In this document: positions 55,886 through 64,000 of the stretch, piece after piece | Numbering within the stretch: the first letter of the stretch is position 1 | Layout of the letters: each line of letters opens with the position of its first letter | Assembly: GCA_030248135.1 (NCBI GenBank) | Contig: JASANC010001169.1 | Location: 301,101 to 365,100, forward strand | DNA from: Theristus sp. LFF4_11 | Lineage: Eukaryota > Nematoda > Chromadorea > Monhysterida > Xyalidae | Direction: 5' to 3' | DNA length: 64,000 nucleotides | Translations under genes and position numbers: made by a program | Notes under the pieces: model-generated | What the model saw: only the letters and a program-made list of their open reading frames with translations | What the model was told of the DNA's origin: nothing | Databases searched by the model: none

Positions 55886-56639
55886 ACGTGACGAATGGAC
55901 AAACGCGCACACGACTCGCAATTGGGCTCACTCGAAATATACATTCCAGTCTTGCAACTCAGTGTGGCCTTCAACTCGAATAACATGTATGTTGGGTTTC
56001 AACGATTATTCCAAACGTGTTTCGTCTGATTTGCAGATCAAAACTCTCCAATTCCTGATATTTCGCTGTTGTTCGTTTCTGACAGTCTTTCAGTTGGTGG
56101 CTCTTGTTTTGTTGCATTGGATCACTGTGATTGTTGTTTGTCGTGAAAAAACATTTTACTTTCTTGTTAGCAGCCAAATCAAGAAATTTAGAAACAACTC
56201 TCTAATTAACATGGCAACATACTTAACCAAATATTTACCACAAAAAAATATACCACAGTGAACATTGTACTCCGCTCTCTGTTTTTTTGCCTTACACACA
56301 AATTGTCGGGTTGTTTTTGGCAGGAATTTGTTATTGTTTACAATGAATTTGCGTTGTTTCTGTAAAATTGCAGCGAATGCAAAAACTGCAATAAAATTTT
56401 GATGAGCACAACGCTGCTTGTAGAGGACAGTGTCACTATCAAACAGTTGACAACGATTTTCAGTCCTGGAAAACACGCAGGTGTTTCAGTATTTTCGGGT
56501 TCTTTTGTGAAAATCCGGCTAAATTCGATATTTTAAATTCAACAGACCATCAGTTGCATTTGGTTATCCCCAGTCAAGGCCTCAACTGAAAAAAACCCGG
56601 CATCGTTTGCAATCGGTGCCGCGTGTTTCATGCAGCGAC
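55886..56639. other. Spacer between the two GALNT genes
   Basis: Holds the 3' UTR of copy a (AATAAA at 56390-56395). No exon is recognised. Similarity between the two genes begins only a few bases before each ATG (GCGACATGTGG), so their promoters differ. Confidence 0.6.
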
Positions 56640-59600
56640 ATGTGGCTGTGCCGGTGGGTGGTGCCGCGTCGCCGTGAGCGCTGGCTGAACGTGCTGCTGT
56701 TTTGCGTGTTCGTGTCTGCTGGCCTGTTCACGTTTTCGCTGCTTCGACCGAAACAAACGCAGAGCGGAGCGGTGCCCTCGGAGAATGTGGACGAGCCAGT
56801 GCGTTTGCACACAGTGCCCGACTACAACGTGCAAAGGACTGGACCCGGCGAAATGGGTGCTGGGGTGGTGCTCGAGGGAGAGGAGAGGAAACTGGGAGAG
56901 CAACAGATGAAGACGTGGTTCATGAATGTGGTCGCCAGCGACAAGATATCGCCCGACAGAAGTCTGCGGGACGTTCGGAGTTCAGAGTGAGTTGGATTGT
57001 GCCATGTAAAGGCGCATTCATGCACACAAAAATTATCTGGCTTGTCTCGTCGCGCTTCATTCATTCATTCATGGAGCAAAAAAACAGCCATCCAACACGT
57101 GCTCGTTCATACAAGCATTCATGCATGACGTGCCCGTGACGTGACGTGCCGGATGTAATATCGGTCGTGCATGAATTGGCCTAAACGTGAACTTTCCGTT
57201 TCAATTTCGCCTTTGCTGCCCCCAGATGCGTCGGCAAGCACGAGCAGTACGAGCGCGAGCTGCCCACGGCCAGCGTTGTCATCATCTTCACCAACGAGGC
57301 CTGGTCGCCACTGGTGCGCACCGTGCACTCGGTCGTCAACAGATCACCGGAGCGTTTGTTGCACGAGATCGTTCTTCTGGACGATGCCAGCGACCACGGT
57401 GGGTAGTAGGATCTTTTATTTTGGTCCCGCAACTCAATTCGCGCATAGATAGGTAAACAGTTACAGTTCATGCATTACGCGGAAATTCAAAATTCACACA
57501 GTGATCCGAGTCCCTAAATAGCGCTGAGTGACTAAGGCGATTTTGCATTGCCACACAAGAATAAAATAGTGTCCTTTCACGTCTGCGAACGCAATAAGTC
57601 GCAGAACCTAAAAATGATAAAAGTACCAAGTAACAATTCTAAAATGTTCAGTTCTAAATATCGCAACTTCTAAACTGTTTACAGAGGAACTTGGCGCGCC
57701 ACTGGAGCAATACATCAAGCGGTTCGGCGGCAAAGTGAAACTGAAACGCTGCACGGAACGCCAGGGTCTGATCAGAGCTCGCCTGGAAGGCGCGAAAGCG
57801 GCCACTGGCGATGTGCTGATCTTCCTCGACTCGCACTGCGAGGCGAATGCTGGCTGGTGGGAATTGTGTTGCGAACTGTCCTGATCTGAGCTTTGACCAT
57901 TCCAAGTAAACGCAAACCAGCTGAAATGCAGCCAATCAAATGTCTTCGAAAACAGTGCTTGATAATGGTGAGTAGTGTGTCCATAAACCGATGTAGTGTG
58001 TCCACAAATCAGTAGTGTGTGCTCACGATGATGATGATGAGCGTGTCATCCCGTCACTGGTTTGTTTCACTTCGTTTGTTCCAGGCTGGAGCCACTGTTG
58101 CAGCGAATCAAGGAGAAGCGCAGCGCGGTGCTGGTGCCGATGATCGACATGATCGAGGCACAGAACATGGCCTACATGGGCGGCGGCGGCACGGCCGTCG
58201 GTGGGTTCTGGTGGTCGTTGCATTTCAAGTGGGACGCCATGTCGCCTGCCGAACGCCAGCGAAGGCACTCGGACACGGACCCGATTCGGTGCGTTGTCGG
58301 CGTTTTGGTGGTGGTTTTGTTTTGCCGCAACTATTTTGGTGTTTCCGAATCCATTCTGATGTTCATCAATCAGACAAGAAGCCGTTTGCTGGTTCGCTGC
58401 AGCAACGGTTTCGATCTTGTTTTCCAGTTCGCCGACGATGCCGGGCGGTCTGTTCGCTGCCGAGCGCAAGTATTTCTGGGAGATTGGTGGCTACGACGAC
58501 GGCATGGACATTTGGGGCGGGGAGAATCTTGAGATCTCGTTTCGGGTACGCAAACTCTTGGCCTCGCTTTGCTTGCAAATCGTGCAAGTTTTGCTGTTGC
58601 CGTTTTGCAAGTTTTGTGTTTCCATGCACAGACGTGGATGTGCAACGGCACCCTAGAGTTCATCCCTTGCTCGCACGTGGGTCACATTTTCCGCGCCGGT
58701 CACCCGTACAACATGACCAACAAAGACGTGCACGGCATCAACTCGGCCAGGCTCGCGGAGGTCTGGATGGACGACTACAAACGACTGTACTACACGCACA
58801 GGTCCGATCTGAAGGTGCAGTGCAGCCGTGGTTTTCTAATTTGAAACTGCGGTTTTGGGAATTCCAAATGTTTTCCACAGGATGCCGATATTGGCGACAT
58901 TTCCACGCGTGTTGCACTACGCAAGCGGCTCAACTGTCACAGTTTCAAGTGGTACCTTGACAACGTCATACCGGGCAAATTCATTCCGGACGAAAATGTT
59001 CTCGGATATGGAATGGTTGGTTTGGACAGCAATTGGATTTCTCGACTAACGTTCACCCGTGAAACAAGAAGAAACAACCCTGGTTTCCATGTCGCAGATT
59101 GCGAACGCTGAGACGAACTTGTGCCTCGACACGCTGCAACGCGATGAGAAGCTGGCGCTCAATCTCGGTGTGTTCTCTTGCCAGGGTGGCGCCAGCGCCT
59201 CTCAGGTGCGACACAAACGCATTTTAGAATTCAATTTTATCTATTCATTCATTTTTTCAATTCAATTCAGTTCAATTTGAATTGAAGTTTATTCCGTTAT
59301 TCATTTTGTTTTGAAAAAGGCAGACGACTTCCCTAAAATTGAAAAAAAACTGCCATATACTGGAAATGGGTGGGTGGGCCGGAAATGTTGGGACGCCAAT
59401 GTGTGGGCCGGAAATAACGTGACAGACGCAAATGAACGCACGCCATTTCTGATCAGCCGAACCGTTTTCAACGAGCCGAACCGCTTGCAGGTGTTCTCGC
59501 TGACGCACGACGGCCAGCTGCGACGCGAGGAGACCTGCGCGAGTGTGTCCCGGCTGCGTGGCGAGGACTGGCTGCGCACGGTCAAGATGGCGCACTGCAC

Positions 59601-59787
59601 GGGCGCTGCGAGATGGCAGCGATGGACGTTTGACGCGCGTAGTGGCCACCTGGTGCATGTCGACAGCGCACTCTGCCTTGACGTGCAGGCACTCAAGAAC
59701 AGCGACGACGTGCTCGTCAAGACGTGCGTACAGGGGAAACGCTCGCAACAGTGGACCATCGAGCACAGAACAGAGAAGCACAATTGA
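56640..59787 (+). CDS. Polypeptide N-acetylgalactosaminyltransferase, tandem copy b (9 exons)
   Basis: Exons are 56640-56986, 57226-57398, 57685-57856, 58085-58288, 58428-58545, 58632-58814, 58881-59015, 59098-59205 and 59491-59787; the protein is 578 aa. Its activity and layout are the same as copy a: a type II anchor, GT-A domain with DSH at 222-224 and [11 protein letters not shown], and a ricin-like lectin domain with QRW and QQW. Exon lengths 1-6 equal those of copy a exactly. Exon 1 is about 98% identical and the first ~140 bp of exon 2 is identical, whereas exons 7-9 are much more diverged. An extra 82-bp intron (59016-59097) splits what is one exon in copy a. Differences in the acceptor-peptide and lectin regions suggest altered substrate preference, by inference. 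Intron 1 carries a 173-bp MITE. Confidence 0.95.
57010..57182. mobile_element. 173-bp MITE (GALNT-b intron 1)
   Basis: Ends AGGCGCATTCATGCA and TGCATGAATTGGCCT, flanked by TAA (left) and AAA (right). It is absent from copy a intron 1, which is only 65 bp. Confidence 0.75.
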
Positions 59788-60772
59788 CAGAGGCGCTTCG
59801 TCATCATCGTACAACGATTGTGAGCGTCGCTGTTGCAATCGATCTATGTGTACAGTATGCGTGTTTGAACCTGTCACTTCGTTAGCAGAATACAGAGCGT
59901 GCGACACTGCGAATGACGGTGAGAAGAACGAACGCCCCCATTTTTACATGGCCAAATATTCGTTTTCGTGCAAATTCGACCGTGTTCTCACTTTTTTCTG
60001 CAAAAAAGTGACAGGTTTAAACAAACATGCTTTATTTCGCGGTGTGCCGAAGAAATTTTATGGCTTCCTTGATGAAACTTTTTTGGCTCAATCATTTCGG
60101 TTTTGGCTTGGTTTAGGATTGAGAAGTAGCGCAAGTCGTTTTGTTTGTGTCAAAAAAATTGTTGTGTGAATCTGTGCTACAAGCATTGACGCATCATTGT
60201 TTTTTTCTAGTCTTTCGTCTTGACTTTTCACCAAACTTTCTTTCTTCATTCGCTAAGCTCTCAGTTGTTTGTTTTTTCGTGAAACTATCTGTCACCATCA
60301 CAGTTTTACCATTGTTATTTACGCCATGGCTACGTGTTGCCGTTGCATTCCCTTGTCATATTGTGTTGGTCCTCACTGCAAAGTGATGCAGCGTTTTTAT
60401 ACTTGCGACATGATTGCTTGCCTTGATACTCATACTTTTGACTGTTTTTAATTTATTGTGATTCGAATCGCCCAAGGGTATGTTTGAACTTTGTTGGGTT
60501 GCTTTTGCCGCTGTGCCTTTTCACGTCCGTTGTTATCATTTGGTTGTTATGGTGTGATGTTTATTTTGGCAAATGGTTCCTTGAAGGGAAAATGGGATAA
60601 AATGGAGACTGGTGAAAGGAAAAAATTGTAATGGTTGAAAAAGCGCTTGTAAAATTGAAAGCATCACCTGGATTTACCTCATAATACGTCTGTATGAAGT
60701 ATCTTTTAAAAATGAGATGAAAGTTGAGAAAAATACTCATGCATTTTTGGGTTTCAGGTGCAATCTCAAAAA
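59788..60772. other. GALNT-b 3' UTR and spacer before DENR
   Basis: T-rich DNA without a recognised exon; I saw no canonical AATAAA on the plus strand. It ends in a T-rich acceptor just before the DENR ATG. Confidence 0.5.
60747..60757 (+). promoter_or_regulatory. Acceptor 15 nt before the DENR ATG (candidate spliced-leader site)
   Basis: TTGGGTTTCAG ends at 60757 and the ATG is at 60773. Such short leaders are usual for trans-spliced nematode mRNAs, but a 5' UTR intron would look the same. Confidence 0.45.
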
Positions 60773-62086
60773 ATGGCCACTGAAAATAATGAAGGTCCAT
60801 TCCCAGTTGGTCCACAACCGGGCATCAGCTACCCACTGTCCGTTGTCTACTGTGGTGGTCAGTGAGCTGACAGTGCATTTCTTTGCATTAAAAACAATTG
60901 TTTAAAGTTTATTTTTTTCAGAATGTTCGATGCCGATTGAGGTTGGTTCACTATTTTTTCAATACAGTTGTCACTGAGCGTTTGTGTCAGTTCCGTTGAA
61001 CTGCTGAATCGGCACCGCAATTTCCTGTTCCATTCTTTGCCAGCCTCGTTTTCAGTACTGCGAGTACAACGCAAACGCGGAGGCGTGCAAGAAATGGCTG
61101 CAGAGCAATATGCCCGAGTTGTTTGAGCAGATGCACGTCGATGACGGCGAGACTATTGAAGGTGTGCTATATCAATGTTGTTGTTTCTCTTCTGCATATG
61201 ACGTTGGCCAGACCGAAATTCAGAGAACCATCCTACAACTTGGTGGATTGGCAGCAAGCAGTTTTGGTTCTGCACTCTCGATTCATAACTCGATTTATAA
61301 CTCGCATTGTCTATCAGTTTTTGTCAATTTCCATGAAAGGTGACGAGACGAAAAAGAAGAAACGCGGCGGCAAAGGGCTGAAGAAAGCGAAAGCAAAAGC
61401 GGCAGGGCCGGAGAGCGAGGCCCGGGTGACACTGCAGCGCTCGCAGCGGGGCAAGAACAAATCGGTGACGGTCATCAAAGGACTCAGGGCCAGTGGTTGG
61501 TGCTCTGCAAGGGGCAATGTTGGCGACAGGGGCGTCTGCTTGCGTGCGGAAATTAGAATTTTTTTCGGTTCTGCGACTGTATGCGCGTGCAGACGTGGAA
61601 AGGAAGCTGGTGGAATCTTTATGAAACTGTTTACCAATCTATGCGCGTGTTGAGTCTCGGGGCCAAATACCAAAAAAGATAATGCATTGGTCAAAATCAA
61701 ACAGCTGATCAGTCGGCTAATTTTTGAACTACGAACTGAATCCACCAAATCGATGTAGCCAATCAGCGTGCCAGATAACATGCCAGCATGCACTCACCGT
61801 ATTCCGGTGCGCTCCATGCCGATTTGCACATTTAGCAGTTTGAAATCGTCCGTTGTTTTCGAATGACCCTGGCAACCACATTGTCCACTTGCGCTCCGCA
61901 GGTCTCGACCTGAAAGTGGTGTCCAAGTATTTCTCGTCACACTTTGCGTGCGGCAGCTCCGTCACCGGCGACGACGAGATCGTGATACAGGGTGACGTCA
62001 AAGAGGAGCTGTTCGATTTGATTCCGGAGAAGTGGCCGCAAGTGAGTGAAGACTGCATCGAGGATCTGGGCGATCAAAAGCGCTGA
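60773..62086 (+). CDS. DENR: Density-regulated protein (DENR), translation reinitiation/recycling factor, 5 exons
   Basis: Exons are 60773-60857, 60922-60941, 61056-61161, 61340-61495 and 61902-62086; the protein is 183 aa (human 198). All but intron 2 (phase 0) are phase 1. DENR works with MCT-1/MCTS1 on the 40S subunit to release deacylated tRNA and promote reinitiation. Visible features are the N-terminal YCGECSMPIEYCEY cysteine cluster, a Lys-rich linker ([18 protein letters not shown]), and a SUI1/eIF1-like C-terminal domain ([51 protein letters not shown]). Exon 2 is only 20 nt but is required to supply ECSMPIE. Intron 3 holds a copy of the ~100-bp intronic repeat. AATAAA at 62233-62238 follows the stop. 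It converges with the Sm D3 gene. Confidence 0.95.
61185..61250 (+). repeat. ~100-bp dispersed intronic repeat, copy C (partial, DENR intron 3)
   Basis: Keeps CTCTTCTGCATATGACGTTGG, then CCAGACCGAAATTCAGAG and CATCCTACAACTTGGTGGA, but lacks the CACTGATGAGG block. It starts some 23 nt after the exon 3 donor. Confidence 0.7.
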
Positions 62087-62746
62087 CTCGTTTGTGCGAG
62101 TGAGAAACGTGGAGACACAAGACACGAACGTGAAATTTATAACACATTCTTTTTAACAAACTGCCCGGCTTTATTGTTGTGCGTTTCATGTTTCAGATGA
62201 TTCTTGTTGGATGCAGATTTCGTGATTGTTTGAATAAAACGGTGCCCGGTTTCGAAGATTCAGATTCATTTTATTTTATTTTATTACAATGTCAGTTTAC
62301 AGCACTTTTTCCATCAACGGCGGATGCTTGCAAAACATGAGTGAACAACAGCAACTACGGCAGAGAGAACGTCATTGACTGCAAAAAAGAACAACAACAA
62401 AAGAAACCAGCATTGTCGACAGTTCACAAGCAAAAACGATCGCAAAATAACAACGAAACAACCCGCTAGGTCACATTCAGTCTGGGTCTGGGTTGTAGTA
62501 GGAAGGACATGGGAACTAACAATTCGCCCCAAAGCAATTTCCAGCTACTAATCTGGCCAGCAAGGACCAATTATTTCAGTTATCCTGTAACAATCAATCT
62601 GGATTTCCCGTTACTACTACAACCCTGGTTACAAGCATGACTTCAAAAAGTGTAACTGCATGTAGCGCAGAACAAAAAAAAACGATGACGAAGTGGAACG
62701 AAACGGTTTCAGGAAACAGCAAAACAACGAAACGCAAACGAGATCT
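62087..62746. other. Convergent 3' regions of DENR and Sm D3
   Basis: AATAAA on the plus strand (62233-62238) and TTTATT repeats (minus-strand AATAAA, about 62269-62285) suggest the two 3' UTRs abut or overlap by a few tens of bases. An inverted-repeat element lies at 62489-62628. Confidence 0.5.
62489..62628. mobile_element. Possible MITE with GGGTTGTAGTAG ends
   Basis: CTGGGTTGTAGTAGG near 62488 and its reverse complement TACTACTACAACCCTGG near 62612-62628 bracket ~140 bp without coding capacity. It is a single copy in this window. Confidence 0.45.
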
Positions 62747-63373
62747 TCAAGGACGCCCACGGAATCCGCCGCCACCACGGCCACCACCACGACCGCGACC
62801 GCCTCCGAAACCCCCTGAAAAATGTTTGAATAAATGTTTTTAACTCTGTAGATGCACAGTCGGTCGAAATTTTACACGTTCCGGACAGCTCATTCAAAAT
62901 ACCCAAAAGTGCATCTGCAATGCAAACTAATGTCGAACTGTAGCAAATCATCAGTTGCTTCGCTGCACTTGACCAAGTGATGATTGCTCTTGCTCGAACC
63001 AGTTCAACGGAGCCAATCAGTATAACACATTCCAAAAATGCCAGAATGCACGGACTGCTTGGACGGAATGTTTTGCACCAATTTTTCTGAGTGCCTAGAC
63101 CGAGACGAGACGCACTTCGAAAGGCGCCGCCACGTCCGCGTCCCCGGCCGGCAGCGGTGGCCAACGCCGCGGCGCTCTTCGCCTTGCCGATGTTCTTGAA
63201 CATGGGCGCGTTCTTCAGCATGTCCGGCAGTATCAGGAAACGGATCTTGGAGCCGCGGATGAACACGTTCTCGAGCTGGTTGACGCGCCCGTCGCGGTAC
63301 GTCACCGAGATGTCGGACAGCTGGCAGTTCATGTTGTCCTCGGCCTCGACCAGCTTGCCGCGGTACACCTCGC
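62747..63373 (-). CDS. SNRPD3: Small nuclear ribonucleoprotein Sm D3, 5' truncated by the window edge
   Basis: Minus-strand exons are 63373-63116 and 62814-62747 (phase 1 intron). Sm D3 is part of the heptameric Sm ring on U1, U2, U4 and U5 snRNAs in spliceosomes. The visible part starts inside the Sm fold at [17 protein letters not shown], followed by VTYRDGRV, the Sm2 motif [20 protein letters not shown], and RG repeats (GRGRGRGG, then [16 protein letters not shown]) typical of symmetrically methylated Sm tails. Exon 63116-63373 begins mid-codon after a CGCAG acceptor. The first exon (the usual N-terminal ~25 residues) is not found up to 64000, so it lies outside the window. Confidence 0.95.
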
Positions 63374-63445
63374 CTGCGATTTGTGATCACCACGCGTATG
63401 AAAACCGAATCAGTTTAGTTGCATCAATCACTTGCGTTTTACCGA

Positions 63446-63545
63446 CTCAAGTGGTTCGAAAGCGGCACATCACTGATGAGGCCACCCCTCTTTTATGATG
63501 TTGGCCAGGCCGATATGCAGAAAACGACCATACAAATTGGTTGAG
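63446..63545 (+). repeat. ~100-bp dispersed intronic repeat, copy D (Sm D3 intron 1)
   Basis: 100 bp from CTCAAGTGGTTCG to AATTGGTTGAG. It keeps CACATCACTGATGAGGCCA and TGATGTTGGCCAGGCCGA but lacks the CTGCA block of copy A. Confidence 0.8.
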
Positions 63546-63699
63546 TTGCATCACCACGGGTTGTTCCCTTGTGGATTGGTTCTCAATTCTAACAATTCAA
63601 TTTTTTCCTTCAAATGGTGACTCTGTGTCAGTCAATCCCGCCATTAAAACTGTCACAATAATCGTCAGTGTTTTATCGTCTGCGAAGTTTTGCAACTAA

Positions 63700-63788
63700 A
63701 GCGGTATTCATGAAGCAGCATTTAGTGACGTGTAGCTGTGTTAAAACATAGCTAGGCGGTCACCAAATACTGCCTCATGAATGCCCCT
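63700..63788. mobile_element. 89-bp foldback MITE flanked by TAA
   Basis: AGCGGTATTCATGA...TCATGAATGCCCCT with TAA at 63697-63699 and 63789-63791. The near-palindromic interior is shared with 50346-50435. Confidence 0.85.
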
Positions 63789-64000
63789 TAAGCGTCCTGA
63801 ATGCCAGTTTTGTAGAGACGAAACCGCTAAACTGACCAATCCGATACGGTCATGCCGCTCATGCCCTCCACAAGTGTTTTTTCACACATGTGATTGGATA
63901 AGAAATCAACAATCTACACGATCGCTGCCTAAAACACTCTCAATTGGAACTGTGAACGTGCCATGGACCATAGATAGATAGCACGGGCACCTTAGCTTCT

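Larger units (their letters stand above)
63374..64000. other. Part of Sm D3 intron 1 (reaches the window end)
   Basis: No exon resembling the Sm D3 N-terminus is found. The stretch contains one ~100-bp intronic repeat and one TAA-flanked MITE. Confidence 0.6.

Overview
The window is nuclear DNA of an animal, most likely a nematode. Nine protein genes can be rebuilt as spliced models with GT-AG (once GC-AG) introns and pyrimidine-rich TTTCAG/TGCAG acceptors. The best taxonomic clue is a Hox homeodomain of the mab-5/ftz/Lox5 type with the RKRRQEIS stretch that I associate with nematode MAB-5. It otherwise keeps conserved residues that C. elegans has lost, which suggests an early-branching (enoplean) nematode. 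Species and trans-splicing are inferences, not proven here.

Layout. 1-4070 is upstream sequence. 4071-14281 (+) is a three-exon Hox gene with 1.9 kb and 7.3 kb introns. 16832-23021 (-) is tubulin cofactor C (TBCC), whose large intron holds a 149-bp tandem array and a perfect 143-bp inverted repeat. 23661-24645 (-) is the complex I subunit NDUFC2. 24.6-32.6 kb is low-complexity DNA rich in C and G runs, carrying a young, internally deleted Ty3/gypsy-type LTR element (26529-30526). 32657-34925 (+) is ribosomal protein S3. 35885-36223 (-) is a candidate cysteine-rich exon. 40747-49128 (+) is a complete 17-exon SERCA calcium pump. 52866-55885 and 56640-59787 (+) are tandem polypeptide GalNAc-transferase genes. 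60773-62086 (+) is DENR. 62747-63373 (-) is Sm D3, whose first exon lies beyond the window.

The genes do not form one pathway. Most are housekeeping: translation (RPS3, DENR), splicing (Sm D3), respiration (NDUFC2), tubulin folding (TBCC), calcium pumping (SERCA) and Golgi O-glycosylation (two GALNTs). The Hox gene is the developmental regulator. The striking layer is the repeats. Introns and spacers are full of short non-autonomous elements: at least four families of foldback or TIR elements, a tRNA-derived SINE with an (AAC)n tail, and a ~100-bp intronic repeat family. Several lie very close to splice sites.

I found no CRISPR array, prokaryotic operon or clearly new multi-gene system. The observations most worth follow-up are the mosaic GALNT duplication with a MITE next to a splice acceptor, the CRE-bearing MITE, the ~100-bp intronic repeat with permuted hammerhead-like blocks, and the LTR element whose deletion keeps the reading frame open. 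All exon coordinates were read by eye from splice signals and protein-family conservation.
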